Positions 45,920 to 56,929 of a stretch of 64,000 nt of DNA are shown here, one piece after another (positions within the stretch are counted from its first letter, which is position 1; each line of letters starts with the position of its first letter). Origin of the DNA: Dimorphilus gyrociliatus (taxonomy: Eukaryota > Annelida > Polychaeta > Dinophilidae); contig CAJFCJ010000049.1 in the NCBI GenBank assembly GCA_904063045.1, positions 103,313 to 167,312 on the forward strand, in the 5' to 3' direction. A model generated the notes under the pieces. The model did no database searches, was not told where the DNA came from, and was given only the letters and a program-made list of their open reading frames with translations. Position numbers and translations under genes: made by a program.

Positions 45920-48110
45920 ATGAAGAGTTTGCATTGCAAAAGGTTTATTACCTGTCTCTTACTTCCAAGTAATTATTTTGTATTTTACATTCAAAAATTC
46001 TGTTTGAATGTCTTACTTGAATAACTTTTTACTTCTATTTCTATTATGTAGTTATTCCATTAGTAATTGGAGAAGATGATATTGCTAGGAACAAATTAAC
46101 ATTTCAAAGTACTACAACATATCCTTTTATTGCAAGTTTGGCTACTGATAGTACTATTGAAATAAATGATGTCTGTAATTCAAACCAATGAAAGTTTTCT
46201 CTTAACTATATTAAATATTGTTTTCCAGTTTCTAAAATGCTCCAAAACTAATCAGACTAAAGGTAGAGCCTGGTGGACAGCTGATCTTGAGGAAATATAT
46301 ACTGCAACAAAAGTTTGCATCTTGAATGTAAATAGTCCAAGTGGTTTGTAAAATTTTTAATTATGAACAAATAAAAATCAAAATCACTAATTTAATTAAT
46401 TTATTTTAGCTGTTGACCTGAAAATTTTCAAGATCAAAGTTTCTAATTATCCACTTGAAGGAGCTGTTTGTTCAACTGTGACAAATTCAGTTATCACACC
46501 AACTTCAACTGCATCAAGCCAATATAGTTGTTATTCTTGCGGAACACCACTGGATGGATCATTTATTGACATTGAAGATCAGGATGAGGCTGTTAATTTG
46601 CATTTTTGCGATATTAAAGTTACTGGAACATATAAAAAGAAGCGAGGTTATTCAAAATATTTTTAATAAAACTTTAAATCGAAAACTGGTAAACAGTTTT
46701 TTATAGATTATTCAGCTTTAAATGTCCAATCTACATACCTCTTTGGCTCTGAATATTCGACTCCTCAAACAGATTACAATAAAACTATTACCTAACCTAA
46801 CCCTAACCCTAACGACTATATTACCTATTTTGAAACAAAACTTTTGTTTGCTAAGCCAAAGCTGGTCATAAGATTACCAACGTCTATAAAAATATTTGCC
46901 ATTTTGTTGATAGCAAACCAAGGTGATAAAGAATTATATAGTTTCTCTTCAATCCTTCTACAAAAATTATTATTTTCAGATAGTTCAAATGCAATGAAAC
47001 TTACTTTTGTTCATGTTAGTTATATCCCTAATACAATGAATGCTCTTCCCAATGAAATTTGTTTTAGATATCATACACCTCCTGTAAATGGATTTTTTGA
47101 AAGTGTATTCAGAAAATGTGATAATGTTATAACTGGTAGATATATAATAAATGGAGCAGACCCAGGATTTCCTGTCAAATTCCAACTATCAGAATTAGTT
47201 ATCTATGGACAAGAAGTAAAACATGTTGATAAATATGATAATAATATACAAAGAAAGGTTGAATTTCTTTAATTCTTATTGTTTTCTTTTAGTTATGAGT
47301 TTCTCTCATAAAAATAAAATTGTAAAATACGAAAAAGATGGTTTGGTTGTGTCAGATGCTTCATTCTTGACAAATAATGTATATTATGGCCCCGTATCTG
47401 TACTCATTACTGGCTCAAAGTGGAAAATTTTATTCAACAAATTATTAGTGAACACTCTCTGTTTGACAAGTAAGTAATAATCAAATTGAATATGAATTGA
47501 AAGATTAAATCCACTTTTCAATTATTTTTAAAGTGAATCACGGGGCGACTTTAAAACCAAACCCTACTTTTCAGATAACAAATTTAATTACAAATAATTC
47601 TGCTATACAATCATTTGTAGGAAATTTGGGATCAATTAATACGTTGTGCAAAACTTTTCAAACGTCTATGTTAGATAGTATAACAATCAATTTTCCAGGA
47701 GTTCATGTCCTATTGGAAATTGATATTTTTGGCAAAACAGAAATGACTTATGATTGTTTGTATTTGTTAAATATTTCAAATATTTTAATTCGATTACAAG
47801 ACAATGTTTTTTTTCAGATTCAAATGTTTGTACAAAATCTGCCAGAGAAATTTCTTTAGAAAACAATGCTGTATGGCCACAAGATTTGCCCTACATTGTT
47901 GAAATTCTTGGTGAGAGTATCAACAGAGATATCTTTGTGACAACAGTTGTAAATTTGAATTCAAAGAAGAAAAATCGAATTTGTATCTATCAAGATAGTT
48001 TCTCTTCTTCAGAAAATGCAATTTATATTTGTGAATCATTTGACGAAAAACTTCTTGTTGCACCTTTCGAAAATAGAAATAATATCACAAAAATTAACTT
48101 TTACAAATAA
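45920..48110 (+). CDS. Fucolectin-type (F5/8-like) secreted protein, multi-exon, possibly disabled
   Basis: Exons 45920-45968 (signal peptide MKSLHCKRFITCLLLP), 46052-46170, 46229-46343, 46410-about 46650, about 46706-46920 and further exons to the stop at 48,110 can be joined. The first lectin domain shows FLKCSKTNQTKGRAWWTADL followed by YTATKVCILNVNSPSG, the core of fucolectin/tachylectin-4-type domains, and closes with HFCDIKVTGTYK. A second domain reads KPKLVIRLPTSIKIFAILL, FRKCDNVITGRYI and QLSELVIYGQE; a third is more diverged. A telomere-like insertion puts a TAA in frame in the second domain's first exon, and the junction near 47,230-47,295 could not be joined cleanly, so the gene may be damaged. 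Secreted sugar recognition is inferred. Confidence 0.6.
46791..46813. repeat. Interstitial telomere-like repeat (CCTAAC/CCCTAA)
   Basis: CCTAACCTAACCCTAACCCTAAC, three to four units of the TTAGGG-type telomere repeat with one TTAGG-length unit, lies inside a lectin-domain exon. Confidence 0.7.
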
Positions 48111-48114
48111 ACTA

Positions 48115-49715
48115 AAACGGGCAATGGTAGATTGCTGAATTGCAGATACATAACCATGTTTTGTGAGATTTATATGAAAAAGCCACAAAGTGATCATTGA
48201 CAGCAAACAAGTACGCATAGAAATATTCCATTGTGACTGGGTATGGTCTGCCCCATTTTTCCTTATAAATTTGCACCTCTGAGCTTGATTTTATCAGTTA
48301 TTAAGATCTTACCTCCCACTTTTACCCTCCATCCTCCTCCTGATCTCTTATTCTGATGAAATAACTCCAGAACGCATGTCAAACTGTAGTAAATTTCTCC
48401 CATTTTGAATCCACTCTTACCTTCTCCATCTTTGATTTATCAAACACTTATAGAGTTAAGGTTTTGCTAAATACTTGGCTGCCCATACTAAAATCTCGCC
48501 CTGGTAGGAGCCATTGATGCCATAAATCGCCATCTGGTATCTATTACCAATATTTTAGCCGTTGCCTGAGGTGTTATCACTCATGATTATTACTGAGTGA
48601 TGTCCTCTTGCCCATTTTTACATCTTTTCACTGGACACAAGAAGTTTTCCCTTAAATTAAGACGTTTTATTAATGAAATTATTAGAAAACGTATTTTTTG
48701 CATAATATAATTCTTTTAGAAGTTTGGTTCTTCTTTTGACTGAAAAGATAATATGATCTATATGAAGCAACAAACAATACATTTGCACTGCTAAAAAATG
48801 AAGCAACTGACAAAGCAAAATATTTGGATTTGCACAGTTATGTTAAATCAAATTGAGTAATAATGACAAGTTGAAAACCAATAAATATTTTGTTTAGCCA
48901 TTTGATTTCAAGAGTTATTTGTTTTCCTAGACTACTCACCCAAACAATAACTCTTTGTTTCAAATAATAAATTAATAATAGTAAGTTTAATTTATTAACA
49001 AGACTAACATTATAGAGTTTTTTGAATTGTATTATGTTAGTCATAATTCTACTTTGATTTAAATATTAAATTAAGCACAAATAGGATTATCTTGCTAATA
49101 CTGATATATAAATCATATTCGGTTATATTGACCATACAGTATTGTTCAGTAGACATTTAATATACTTTCAAACATTTTCAAAATGTTATGCAAATTGTTA
49201 CAAATGAAAGTTTTGAAAAATTCCCTTACATTCTATTTTCATTTTTAATATTATAATAATTAGGGGATATTCTATTAAATTCAGTTGCATCAGCTTTGAT
49301 CGTAGATACGATGGACTGCAATTTAGTAGCCAAAAAATAACTACCTAAAAAGGTTACTTAAAATGTATAACATGATATGCCATATAGTTTGAAAATTCCC
49401 AACAAAATCTGCTTCAGTTAAAATTCAAGATGTAAAAGTTAAGTTCAAGAACAAAAGATGAAAATATTTGAAAAACCTCTATTTAGTTGAAAGCGCCATT
49501 AGTTGAATTATTATAAATCTTAATAAATGTTACTGTATTAATAAATGTTTCTTTTTGACTCTTTAATGCCTTTTTCTTGTTCACAAATAAATTATTAAAA
49601 AAAAAAAAGAAATATGAGAAAAATTCACTCAGCTGTTTTGTTTTTTAATTGTGTTTCTCTTGTTAATGTGCATAATGATATTGAATGTTTAATGAGTTAA
49701 AATGGAAGAGAGATA
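48115..49715. other. No convincing gene
   Basis: AT-rich intergenic sequence between the lectin gene and MITE M1. A GC-richer patch at 48.47-48.60 kb (GCCATAAATCGCCATCTGGT) looks like part of an old repeat. Confidence 0.5.
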
Positions 49716-49717
49716 AC

Positions 49718-49924
49718 GGATGGGGGTGCGAACGTACCCATGGCGGGTTGAAGCCTACCTTAATATATCTGAAATTGAGTGTAATATCTGTGTTTTTTAT
49801 ATTCCCTAACCCTAAATTGGAGCCCCTCTAACAATAAATTCATCCAAATATTAAAACTAACCCTTTCCTAAAATGTTTTCATGGTTGGAAATATTTGCTA
49901 ACAGGTACGTTCGCACCCGACCCC
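49718..49924. mobile_element. MITE M1 with 9-bp target duplication (Mutator-like)
   Basis: A 207-bp non-coding element has 21-bp terminal inverted repeats: GGATGGGGGTGCGAACGTACC at the left and the complement of GGGGTCGGGTGCGAACGTACC at the right, with four mismatches. It is flanked on both sides by AGAGATAAC (49709-49717 and 49925-49933). A 9-bp duplication is typical of Mutator-like elements. It could have been moved by a MULE transposase such as the one whose relic lies at 18-19.6 kb, but no terminal repeats link the two. Confidence 0.85.
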
Positions 49925-49929
49925 AGAGA

Positions 49930-50791
49930 TAACTATACTTACAATAATTTTCATTGTTCTCAAAGTAATCATAATTGTCTGTTGAAGTTAACAAACTTGG
50001 CTTATTATCTTTGTTTTCTGATTTAGGGTACAATTTCCATTTGAATTATTAAACTGAAAGGACCTAGTTATTTAAAATATAATTTTCTTTAATTATTTTA
50101 ATTGATATCAAAATATAAAACTTACAAACAATTATATCTACTAGAGCAGAAATTTTGACATTCTTCCAAATTAACAAATATATTTGTAGCAATGTATGGC
50201 ATATCTATAAATTTTCTGGGATATTTCTTTAAATGACATTCTATAGAACAAAGAGAATTTGACAAAAATCAAAATATATAAGTTTTTGCTTCCAAACCGC
50301 ATTTTTCCACTTTCTCGAAATACAAAAAATTCGATTTTAATTCAAGATCAAACTCAGACTGTACTTTGGCTTTGAAGTAGCATATGTTGATACTTAAAGA
50401 GTAGACGATTGATCTGTTATACAAAAATTGTTTTATAGTTTATTTTTTTGTTTCTAAAAATAAAAATTATAAGAAAAAAGTGTTCGTTTTTTCCAACCTG
50501 CATAAAGCATATTTGTTACAGATAAGTTTACATTCTTCAAGTCCAAATCCATAAAGGACATGGCTAGGATGTCCGGGTGGAATAAATCCATTGCTATTCA
50601 TATTTTTATCTTCTGTCATAATGTATGGACAATCCGAATAGAAATTCAAAAAATTTAATGTAATAATATTTATTAAAACATTGTAAGAAAGGTTTTTCTT
50701 TACTCATGGCTTTAAGAGTAAAGTTGTTTAGTATTAATATTATTTTGAAGAGAAGGATGATAAAACTCATTCCTAATTGGTTTAAAAGCAT
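49930..50791 (-). CDS. Small secreted PAN-domain protein (exon limits uncertain)
   Basis: The likely first exon encodes a hydrophobic leader (MSFIILLFKIILILNNFT) and ends at a GTAAAG donor. PAN half-exons follow: CPYIMTEDKNMNSNGFIPPG with LEECKLICNKYALCR, then IVYSLSINICYFKAKVQSEF; and YPRKFIDMPYIATNIFVNLE with ECQNFCSSRYNCL, then a short last half. The arrangement, with the intron after the CxxxCxxxxxC motif, is the same as at 43 kb and 57-59 kb. I could not find a clean acceptor for the first PAN exon, so the model is incomplete. Confidence 0.5.
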
Positions 50792-50799
50792 CTGTAATA

Positions 50800-52030
50800 A
50801 TCTCCAAACTAAAATGAATACTTTGAAAGAATTCTTTTATAACAAAGTACTGAAGTACTTTGAAGTGAAAAGTTTTTTAAGCCTTTTCAAATATTGATAA
50901 AAACTTGACTTTTATAAACATTTGTTTTAATAGTAAAGGAAATAGTGAATATTAATGTCCCATTACTTTTTCCTGTATTATTCAAGTTGGCTTTTATTAA
51001 TTGTCAATTCAGAATATCATCTTTATGTGTCAATTGTTCAATGGAGAATGCCAGTAAAGCATATAGGTTTTTTGTATGCTCTAATATAAAAAGCAATTCT
51101 TTTTAGATAATATAAAAAATAATCATTAATATTAATATGAGATTATCTAGCTTTTCTTTTCAAGAAGAGAATAGTACTTTCATTATTTATTAACCCATTA
51201 AATCATTTTTGTTTCCATTATACAATTATACATTTAGAAGAGTTCAACAACCTTTCTACAATGTTCCATTATAATAGGCTTATAGACAGTGATTACTTGA
51301 GTACATGTAATGAAAAGGCTAAGACATAGGCGTGCAAATAGATCTGCCAATCAGGGAGAGTGTTTTGGGTATATGTAGTAGAAACTTTTATCTAGAGTAG
51401 CTGTTCCTAGCTTAGTCTAATCTCTGTATCTTCAACTGCGACAAATCCAAATTCCTAAAATGGGTAGAGTGAAATTTAGAGTAAAGTTAATAACAATTTA
51501 CCAGGCTCACAGTATTTCTGGATAAATGATCCCTTCTTCAGGTGAGTTTGAAAAGCCATTGGCAGATCGCCAGCAGACTGATTCTTCATAGGTTTAGTAT
51601 ATCTATGAGACGATACTAGTAAGCCTTGCTTAATTTCATCTTTTTTGGCACTCAACAGTATTGTCAATTAATCACTATTAATCGCGAAATTTTCAAACTA
51701 CTTTGATTTAATGCAATTTTGTGCAGAGGTAAATCTAATCGATATGAATATTAATCTAATAATTGAATATCTTTACCAAATTTGAGCGAAACCGGTAAAG
51801 CCGTTCGGTTTTGACAGGAGTTTGAAGTTGACTGTGGATAAAACTGCCTAAAGTCAGATATCTTGAGCTACTTTTGACACCAATAAGAGTATAACCTTTA
51901 CAAATAACCACAGATATAGTGATCAATTAGTAACCATTCATAAGCGTGTATTACAGAAAGACCTAGATGAATTTTATGTTCCCTCCTATCTATATATGGG
52001 CAATCATAAGACTGTTAACAAGAGCTACAT
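50800..52030. other. No convincing gene
   Basis: AT-rich. A minus-strand ORF at 51,476-51,667 (KKDEIKQGLLVSSHRYTKPM, then FQTHLKKGSFIQKYCEPG) has protein-like composition but no recognisable family and no partner exons. Confidence 0.4.
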
Positions 52031-52039
52031 TAGGGTTAA

Positions 52040-52110
52040 AAATGTCCATAAATTTCAAGGCTAAATTTCAGATAGAAAAAAGGGGCTAGGAAGATAAAAT
52101 ATTTCTTTGT
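52040..52110 (-). repeat. Partial copy of repeat family R1
   Basis: The reverse complement CTTCCTAGCCCC ... CTATCTGAAATTTAGCC ... TTTATGGACATT matches only the right-hand tail and terminus of the 54.6 kb copy. Confidence 0.4.
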
Positions 52111-52197
52111 GTATTATCCAAACCATGAAAATCTATATTTAGAACAACAGGAAGGAAATAATATGAAACTAAATTATAGATAGAAGCATAGTATCCC

Positions 52198-53655
52198 TTA
52201 TAAGCTTAGAAAAGGAAGAGAATTCTTCATAATTCTTCGTATCTTTCTACATTCATCTATATCAATATTACAATTTTTAAAATTTACATTACGTAATGTC
52301 TTTGATAAATGAAGAAGTCCATCACAAATATTTTCTAATCCATCACCCATATTTTCATTTCTGGATAAGTTAATATTTATAACTTTTGAACAATTTTTTA
52401 ACAAATTTTCAATTATTTTCCAATGTTCTTTACTTAAATTACAATTTTCGAAACTAATATCTATTAAATTTTTAGATGAATGAAAAAGTCCCTGACAAAT
52501 ATCCGAAAATCCATTTTCAATACTTCCATTATGTCCAAGATTTATGGTTTCTATATTACAACATCTTTTCAACAGATTTCCCATCATTCTACATTGTTCT
52601 TTATTCATAAGACAATTTTCAAATTTTAAATCCTTTAATGTATTTGAAGAATGCAATAAACTTTTAAAAATATCAGATAATCCATTTGTTATTGTATCAT
52701 TCCATCCTAGATTAATAGCTTCTAATCTAGAGCAACAATCGAACAGATCAGCTATAGTTTTACATTGCTCTATATTTAATTTACAATATGATAAATTAAT
52801 AACTTTTAAAGTATTAGATGAATAGACAAGTGATTGACATATACATGATAATCCATATCCCATATTTGGATTCCATCCTAAATTTATTGTATCTATTTTT
52901 GAACATCTGTTCAAAAGATTTTCCAATTTTTTACAATGTTCTTCATTAATATTACAATTTTCAATATTAATTTCTTTCAAGGTGATTGATGAATAGATAA
53001 GTTGTTTAAAAATATTTAATAATCCATTTTCCATCCTTTGATTTAATGATAGATTTACTGCTTCAATCTTACAATATTTTTTAAACAGTTTCCCTATCTG
53101 CCTGCACAGTGTTTCACTAATGTTACAATGACTCAAATTAATTCTGATCAACTCTTCACTTAATTTTAACATTTCTTCCATCATTTCTATTTCTTTATCT
53201 TCAATTTTTTTCCCTGACATATCAATTATATTTATATCCAATTTTGAAGAGACTTTTTTCCTATCTTTTTCAAATGTTCTCATTGTAGAAACATTACAAT
53301 TTGAATGAGTTTCTTTACAACATACATGGCCTATGTCTTTAACGTTGTGTGTTTTACAATAAAGGGATGGCTCTATTCCATGTATTTTGCATAGAGTAGT
53401 ATCTATTTGTAGCTTTTCTACAGATTTTTCAATATGGCCTTTTGGTATATTGCCAATTTGTTGTTCTGTTAGCTTAAATTTTTGTCCACACTTTGAACAA
53501 ATAATCCCATCGTTTTCAATTGGTAGTTTTCTTAAACATTCTGAACATAGGGTACATTGACAGGGAAGTATTATAGGATGATTTTCTGTCCAGAAGCCAG
53601 AGCAACTTTTACATACTACTTCTTCATTGTCAATAACACATTTATCGGTAGCCAT
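52198..53655 (-). CDS. RING/B-box/leucine-rich-repeat protein, single exon
   Basis: A 485-residue intact ORF. Residues 15-56 form a RING-like zinc site with Cys at 15, 18, 32, 34, 37, 40, 53 and 56: the usual His is Cys (LPCQCTLCSECL), so the set is all cysteine. Residues about 88-120 look like a B-box type 2 (LCKIHGIEPSLYCKTHN, then CCKETHSNC). From about 140 to the end are some eleven ribonuclease-inhibitor-type LRRs arranged as six double units of about 57 residues (INLSHCNISE, INIENCNINE, INLSYCKLNI and so on). RING domains recruit E2 enzymes for ubiquitin transfer; the LRR horseshoe would bind the target. No coiled coil separates the parts, unlike TRIM proteins. No signal peptide, so cytoplasmic. 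A broken LRR relative lies at 8.3-9.1 kb. Confidence 0.9.
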   Translation of the reverse strand: MATDKCVIDNEEVVCKSCSGFWTENHPIILPCQCTLCSECLRKLPIENDGIICSKCGQKFKLTEQQIGNIPKGHIEKSVEKLQIDTTLCKIHGIEPSLYCKTHNVKDIGHVCCKETHSNCNVSTMRTFEKDRKKVSSKLDINIIDMSGKKIEDKEIEMMEEMLKLSEELIRINLSHCNISETLCRQIGKLFKKYCKIEAVNLSLNQRMENGLLNIFKQLIYSSITLKEINIENCNINEEHCKKLENLLNRCSKIDTINLGWNPNMGYGLSCICQSLVYSSNTLKVINLSYCKLNIEQCKTIADLFDCCSRLEAINLGWNDTITNGLSDIFKSLLHSSNTLKDLKFENCLMNKEQCRMMGNLLKRCCNIETINLGHNGSIENGFSDICQGLFHSSKNLIDISFENCNLSKEHWKIIENLLKNCSKVININLSRNENMGDGLENICDGLLHLSKTLRNVNFKNCNIDIDECRKIRRIMKNSLPFLSL

Positions 53656-54597
53656 TTAGAACTTATCTGTTTCACATTCAACTTTGAAATATTATTTTTA
53701 TACTTGTAAATGTCACGTGATTTCCATTGTGATGTATATATTTATTGAAATTGGCTGATAGTTCATTAAAAGTTCTATTGTAAAATATAGGTCATGTGAA
53801 AAATAATAGGTTATATTGCAAAAATACAGCTCAAAATTGCTTTTATATGATCTAGACATCTTCATCTTAGTCAGTGTTAACAGAAGGCATTGACAATCAA
53901 GGATTTTAAATAAAACTAACCATTTTCAATGCAACATAATACAAAAGAACTTGACAATACTTTTAAATTAACTATATTGCAATATTTTTAGTAGTTTATA
54001 TTCAAATTGAAGAGAGATCTTAAATGTGTTTAAGAGTTGTAGAAAAATTTGTTTGAAAAGATATTCAATACTGATAACCTATTTTCAATCATAATAACAG
54101 TTTTTTCCTTTAACATTATTTATACTAAGTTTGATCTGAATGATTCACGTACTTTGCTGGTAGTTTTTTAACGGCCTAACAAATATTATTGATACTTTCC
54201 ACTAATCTTACTAAATTAATTAACTTTCATTCAATGCTGTCTGTGCTCTTAGGTATAATGATATATCAATGTTTAGACTTTAGATATAAAGGTACATTAA
54301 CAAATAAATTGTAATAGGAACATGTTGTGAAGGATTTACAGATGATTGATTACTTTTAAACTGCTTTTTATCTTTTCTTTATTGTTTTAATTATAGAAAA
54401 ATAAAAGAAAGAAATTGTAATCGAAATTGAAAAAATTAAAATTCCATTGATGAAGAATGAATAAAAAGAGTTTAAATTGCTTGTTTCACTTCTAATTTGA
54501 ATTTTGAAACAAATTGGAGATTTATGTCAATTTTTCTAAATAAATATGTAAATAAAAATACGTGAGATATACAGTATATATAGGGGTTAAAGGGCGG

Positions 54598-54792
54598 ATG
54601 CGACAGAAAACGTCCACAAATCAGTGCTTTTAACCTAACCCTAACCTAGCCCTTGGCTGTACCTAACCTTTTTCATTACCCCTAACCCTTAGAGGAGGCC
54701 CTCCTAAGTACAAGTCAGTTGCTGTCTTCGTCTTCCTATCCATTTCTCAATCCAAAATCTAGTCTTCAAATTTCTCATATGTGGACGTGATA
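54598..54792 (+). repeat. Best-preserved copy of repeat family R1
   Basis: Contains TTTTAACCTAACCCTAACC, GTACCTAACCTTTTTCATTA and CCCCTAACCCTTAGAGG. The ends are inverted: ACGTCCACAAAT near the left and ATATGTGGACGT near the right. Non-coding, about 195 bp: a MITE-like element. Confidence 0.7.
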
Positions 54793-54897
54793 TAAGTGAA
54801 ATTACTTGAGAGAAAAATGCCATTGGGGAAATTGTCAAAAATACGACAAATTCCGGCACTTAAAATACAACTGGAAATAATTATTACATTGTATTTT

Positions 54898-55134
54898 TCA
54901 ATGAAAAACTATTGCATAAAATTTTTCAAAACTTTGCACTACAAGATTGAAAGTTGAAAATAACAGTGAAAAGTTTATTTGAAAATCAGTTATTTTAAAA
55001 AATATTCCCAATGTCCAATCATCTTCATATCCAAAGAAATTACCTCTACAGAATATATCAGCAAAACCAATTATTATTAAATATATGGTTGTGAGAAGGT
55101 CACCAATTGACATTGAAATATAGAATATCAACAA
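54898..55134 (-). pseudogene. Relaxin-receptor-like GPCR fragment (helices 2-3)
   Basis: A 78-codon ORF reads SIGDLLTTIYLIIIGFADIF, then DDWTLGIFFKITDFQINFSL and LVVQSFEKFYAIVFH. This parallels the membrane segment of the 20-21 kb relic (SYADLNISLYFISIGIVDIM) and the S-x-x-DLLxxxYLxxIGxxDxxFRG pattern of LGR type C receptors. The ectodomain and the rest of the helices are absent nearby, so it is a stranded fragment of a second copy. Confidence 0.7.
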
Positions 55135-55199
55135 AACACCATTATTTCGTTAAAACAATATGTATTGAGTTTCTAATTCTAAACAAGCAAGTATAAAAC

Positions 55200-56900
55200 A
55201 ACCAGCTAACGATTAGAGAACTGAACTGACAAGCTTGGGAAATGCATTTCCTTTTATACTTTTGCCAAAGCTTGGGTTCAATTAGTCAAAGGCTTACAAA
55301 GAAGGAATGTGACGATCATATAAATTATATATAACAAAAACATGAAAGGTTGTTATATCCACCTATTTAAAATATAATATTTAAGTTAGGGCCACATGGC
55401 CAACATCTCTGTAACTTGTACAAATTGAAAAAGGTAATTAATTTTTTCTCCTTTTATAGAAAATTTTCTATTGATTAAAATGAAACTGTAATAAATTTCC
55501 AATGTTTTTTTACACTAAAAATAGGTTTTACTTGAAAACTTTTGTCTGCAATTGTAGTTCATAGTAGCAGAGTGCCAGATTACCAAAGTATCATCGAACG
55601 GGAAGAGTAGCAGACTTGTTCTAACTGAGATGCTTTCTAGTGTTCTTTTCAAATCAAAGGACATTAGAATAACAGTGAGGGAATATATCCTCTGAGGTTT
55701 GGCTCCAATATCCAATCATTGCTTTGCAGTTAGTGAACTGTTTATTTCCCAAAATCATTCCTTTTACATTTACTCTAACTCACATATGAAACCCCCCCTA
55801 AGCACAAATCAATTGCTGTCTTTTCTCAGATATTCCTAATCACTCTTCAAACCAAATTCTAACCTTGAAATTTCACATCTATCTACGCTTTCTGTCAACT
55901 GCAAAAACAACTTTACAACATTTTTCCAAAAGATAATATGGTAATTAATTTAAATCGGTAATTCATACTTTGGGTATGGCCAGCTATTTTTGTGACAATA
56001 CAAAAGTGTTTTAATAATATAACTGATGTTAAGATTAGATTTAATTCTTGGGTGTAACATAAATGTTGAAAAATCTAATTAAATAGAGTATATGGTCAAG
56101 GAGAAGAGTCAAGAGTACGCATTTTATAATGAGATTACCTTGTAGATGTAACTATTGGTTCACAAACAGTTAACCGTTAGACATGAATCTTTACTGAATA
56201 AGATTTCTACAACATCAATCTATCTTTGAGAATGAAACAATTGACATCGATAACAACTACATAATGCATCTATGTACGTTTCATTGTCTAAAATTTTTTT
56301 AGAATTGCTCTAAAATTTTAAATATAATGGAAAATATTGATTTGACTGCCTTGAAATGTTTACATTTATTTATCATATAAATAGCATTGATTGACCAGTA
56401 TTTTAACCTCTAACATAATACATTCTTTAAATAAATGTGCTTTACAATGTTTTCCCTGAAAATCTAATTGTTTGTCAAATTTTATTGATTTGACTTTTGT
56501 TTGACCTTTAAAGTTTAAAATATGTATCAAATAAATATATTACTAGATTGGCCTAAAAATAAAACTGCACGCCTTTTTGGATTTTAATATCACATATGTC
56601 TCAATTTTTTCTTTACAGTTTGGTATGTAAATGAATGATTTATGTAAAAAGTGGTTTTTGGCGATGTCATCATAGATCATCCAAAAAGTGGTCATCTGAT
56701 TGAGAGTCAAGATTGTCAATAGTTTATAATGTATTCTGTTTAACGGAGTCTTTTAATTTTTTTTAAATATTTCTTTATTAAGTAAAATATGACCACTTTT
56801 GGGTGAACCAAGAGGAAATCTCCGGTAACCATGAAGGATATCTGAACATTTAAATATAACTTTAATTTGTATATGCAAAATTTCAAACCTTTTATGAACA
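55200..56900. other. No convincing gene, one partial R1 repeat
   Basis: AT-rich sequence. At 55,745-55,890 the blocks CCCCCCTAAGCACAAATCAA, TATTCCTAATCACTC and AAACCAAATTCTAACC match the right half of repeat family R1. No coding sequence is recognised. Confidence 0.5.
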
Positions 56901-56929
56901 ATATAATTTCTGATTGAGTATAGTAACCT

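Noticed and set aside
46791-46813. True chromosome end
   Set aside because: Only three to four telomere-type units, with coding sequence continuing in frame on both sides.
51476-51667. Minus-strand 63-codon ORF
   Set aside because: Good protein-like composition, but too short, no family and no neighbouring exons; mentioned only under the gap entry.
52544-52825. Plus-strand ORF opposite the LRR gene
   Set aside because: Produced by the repetitive LRR codons on the other strand.
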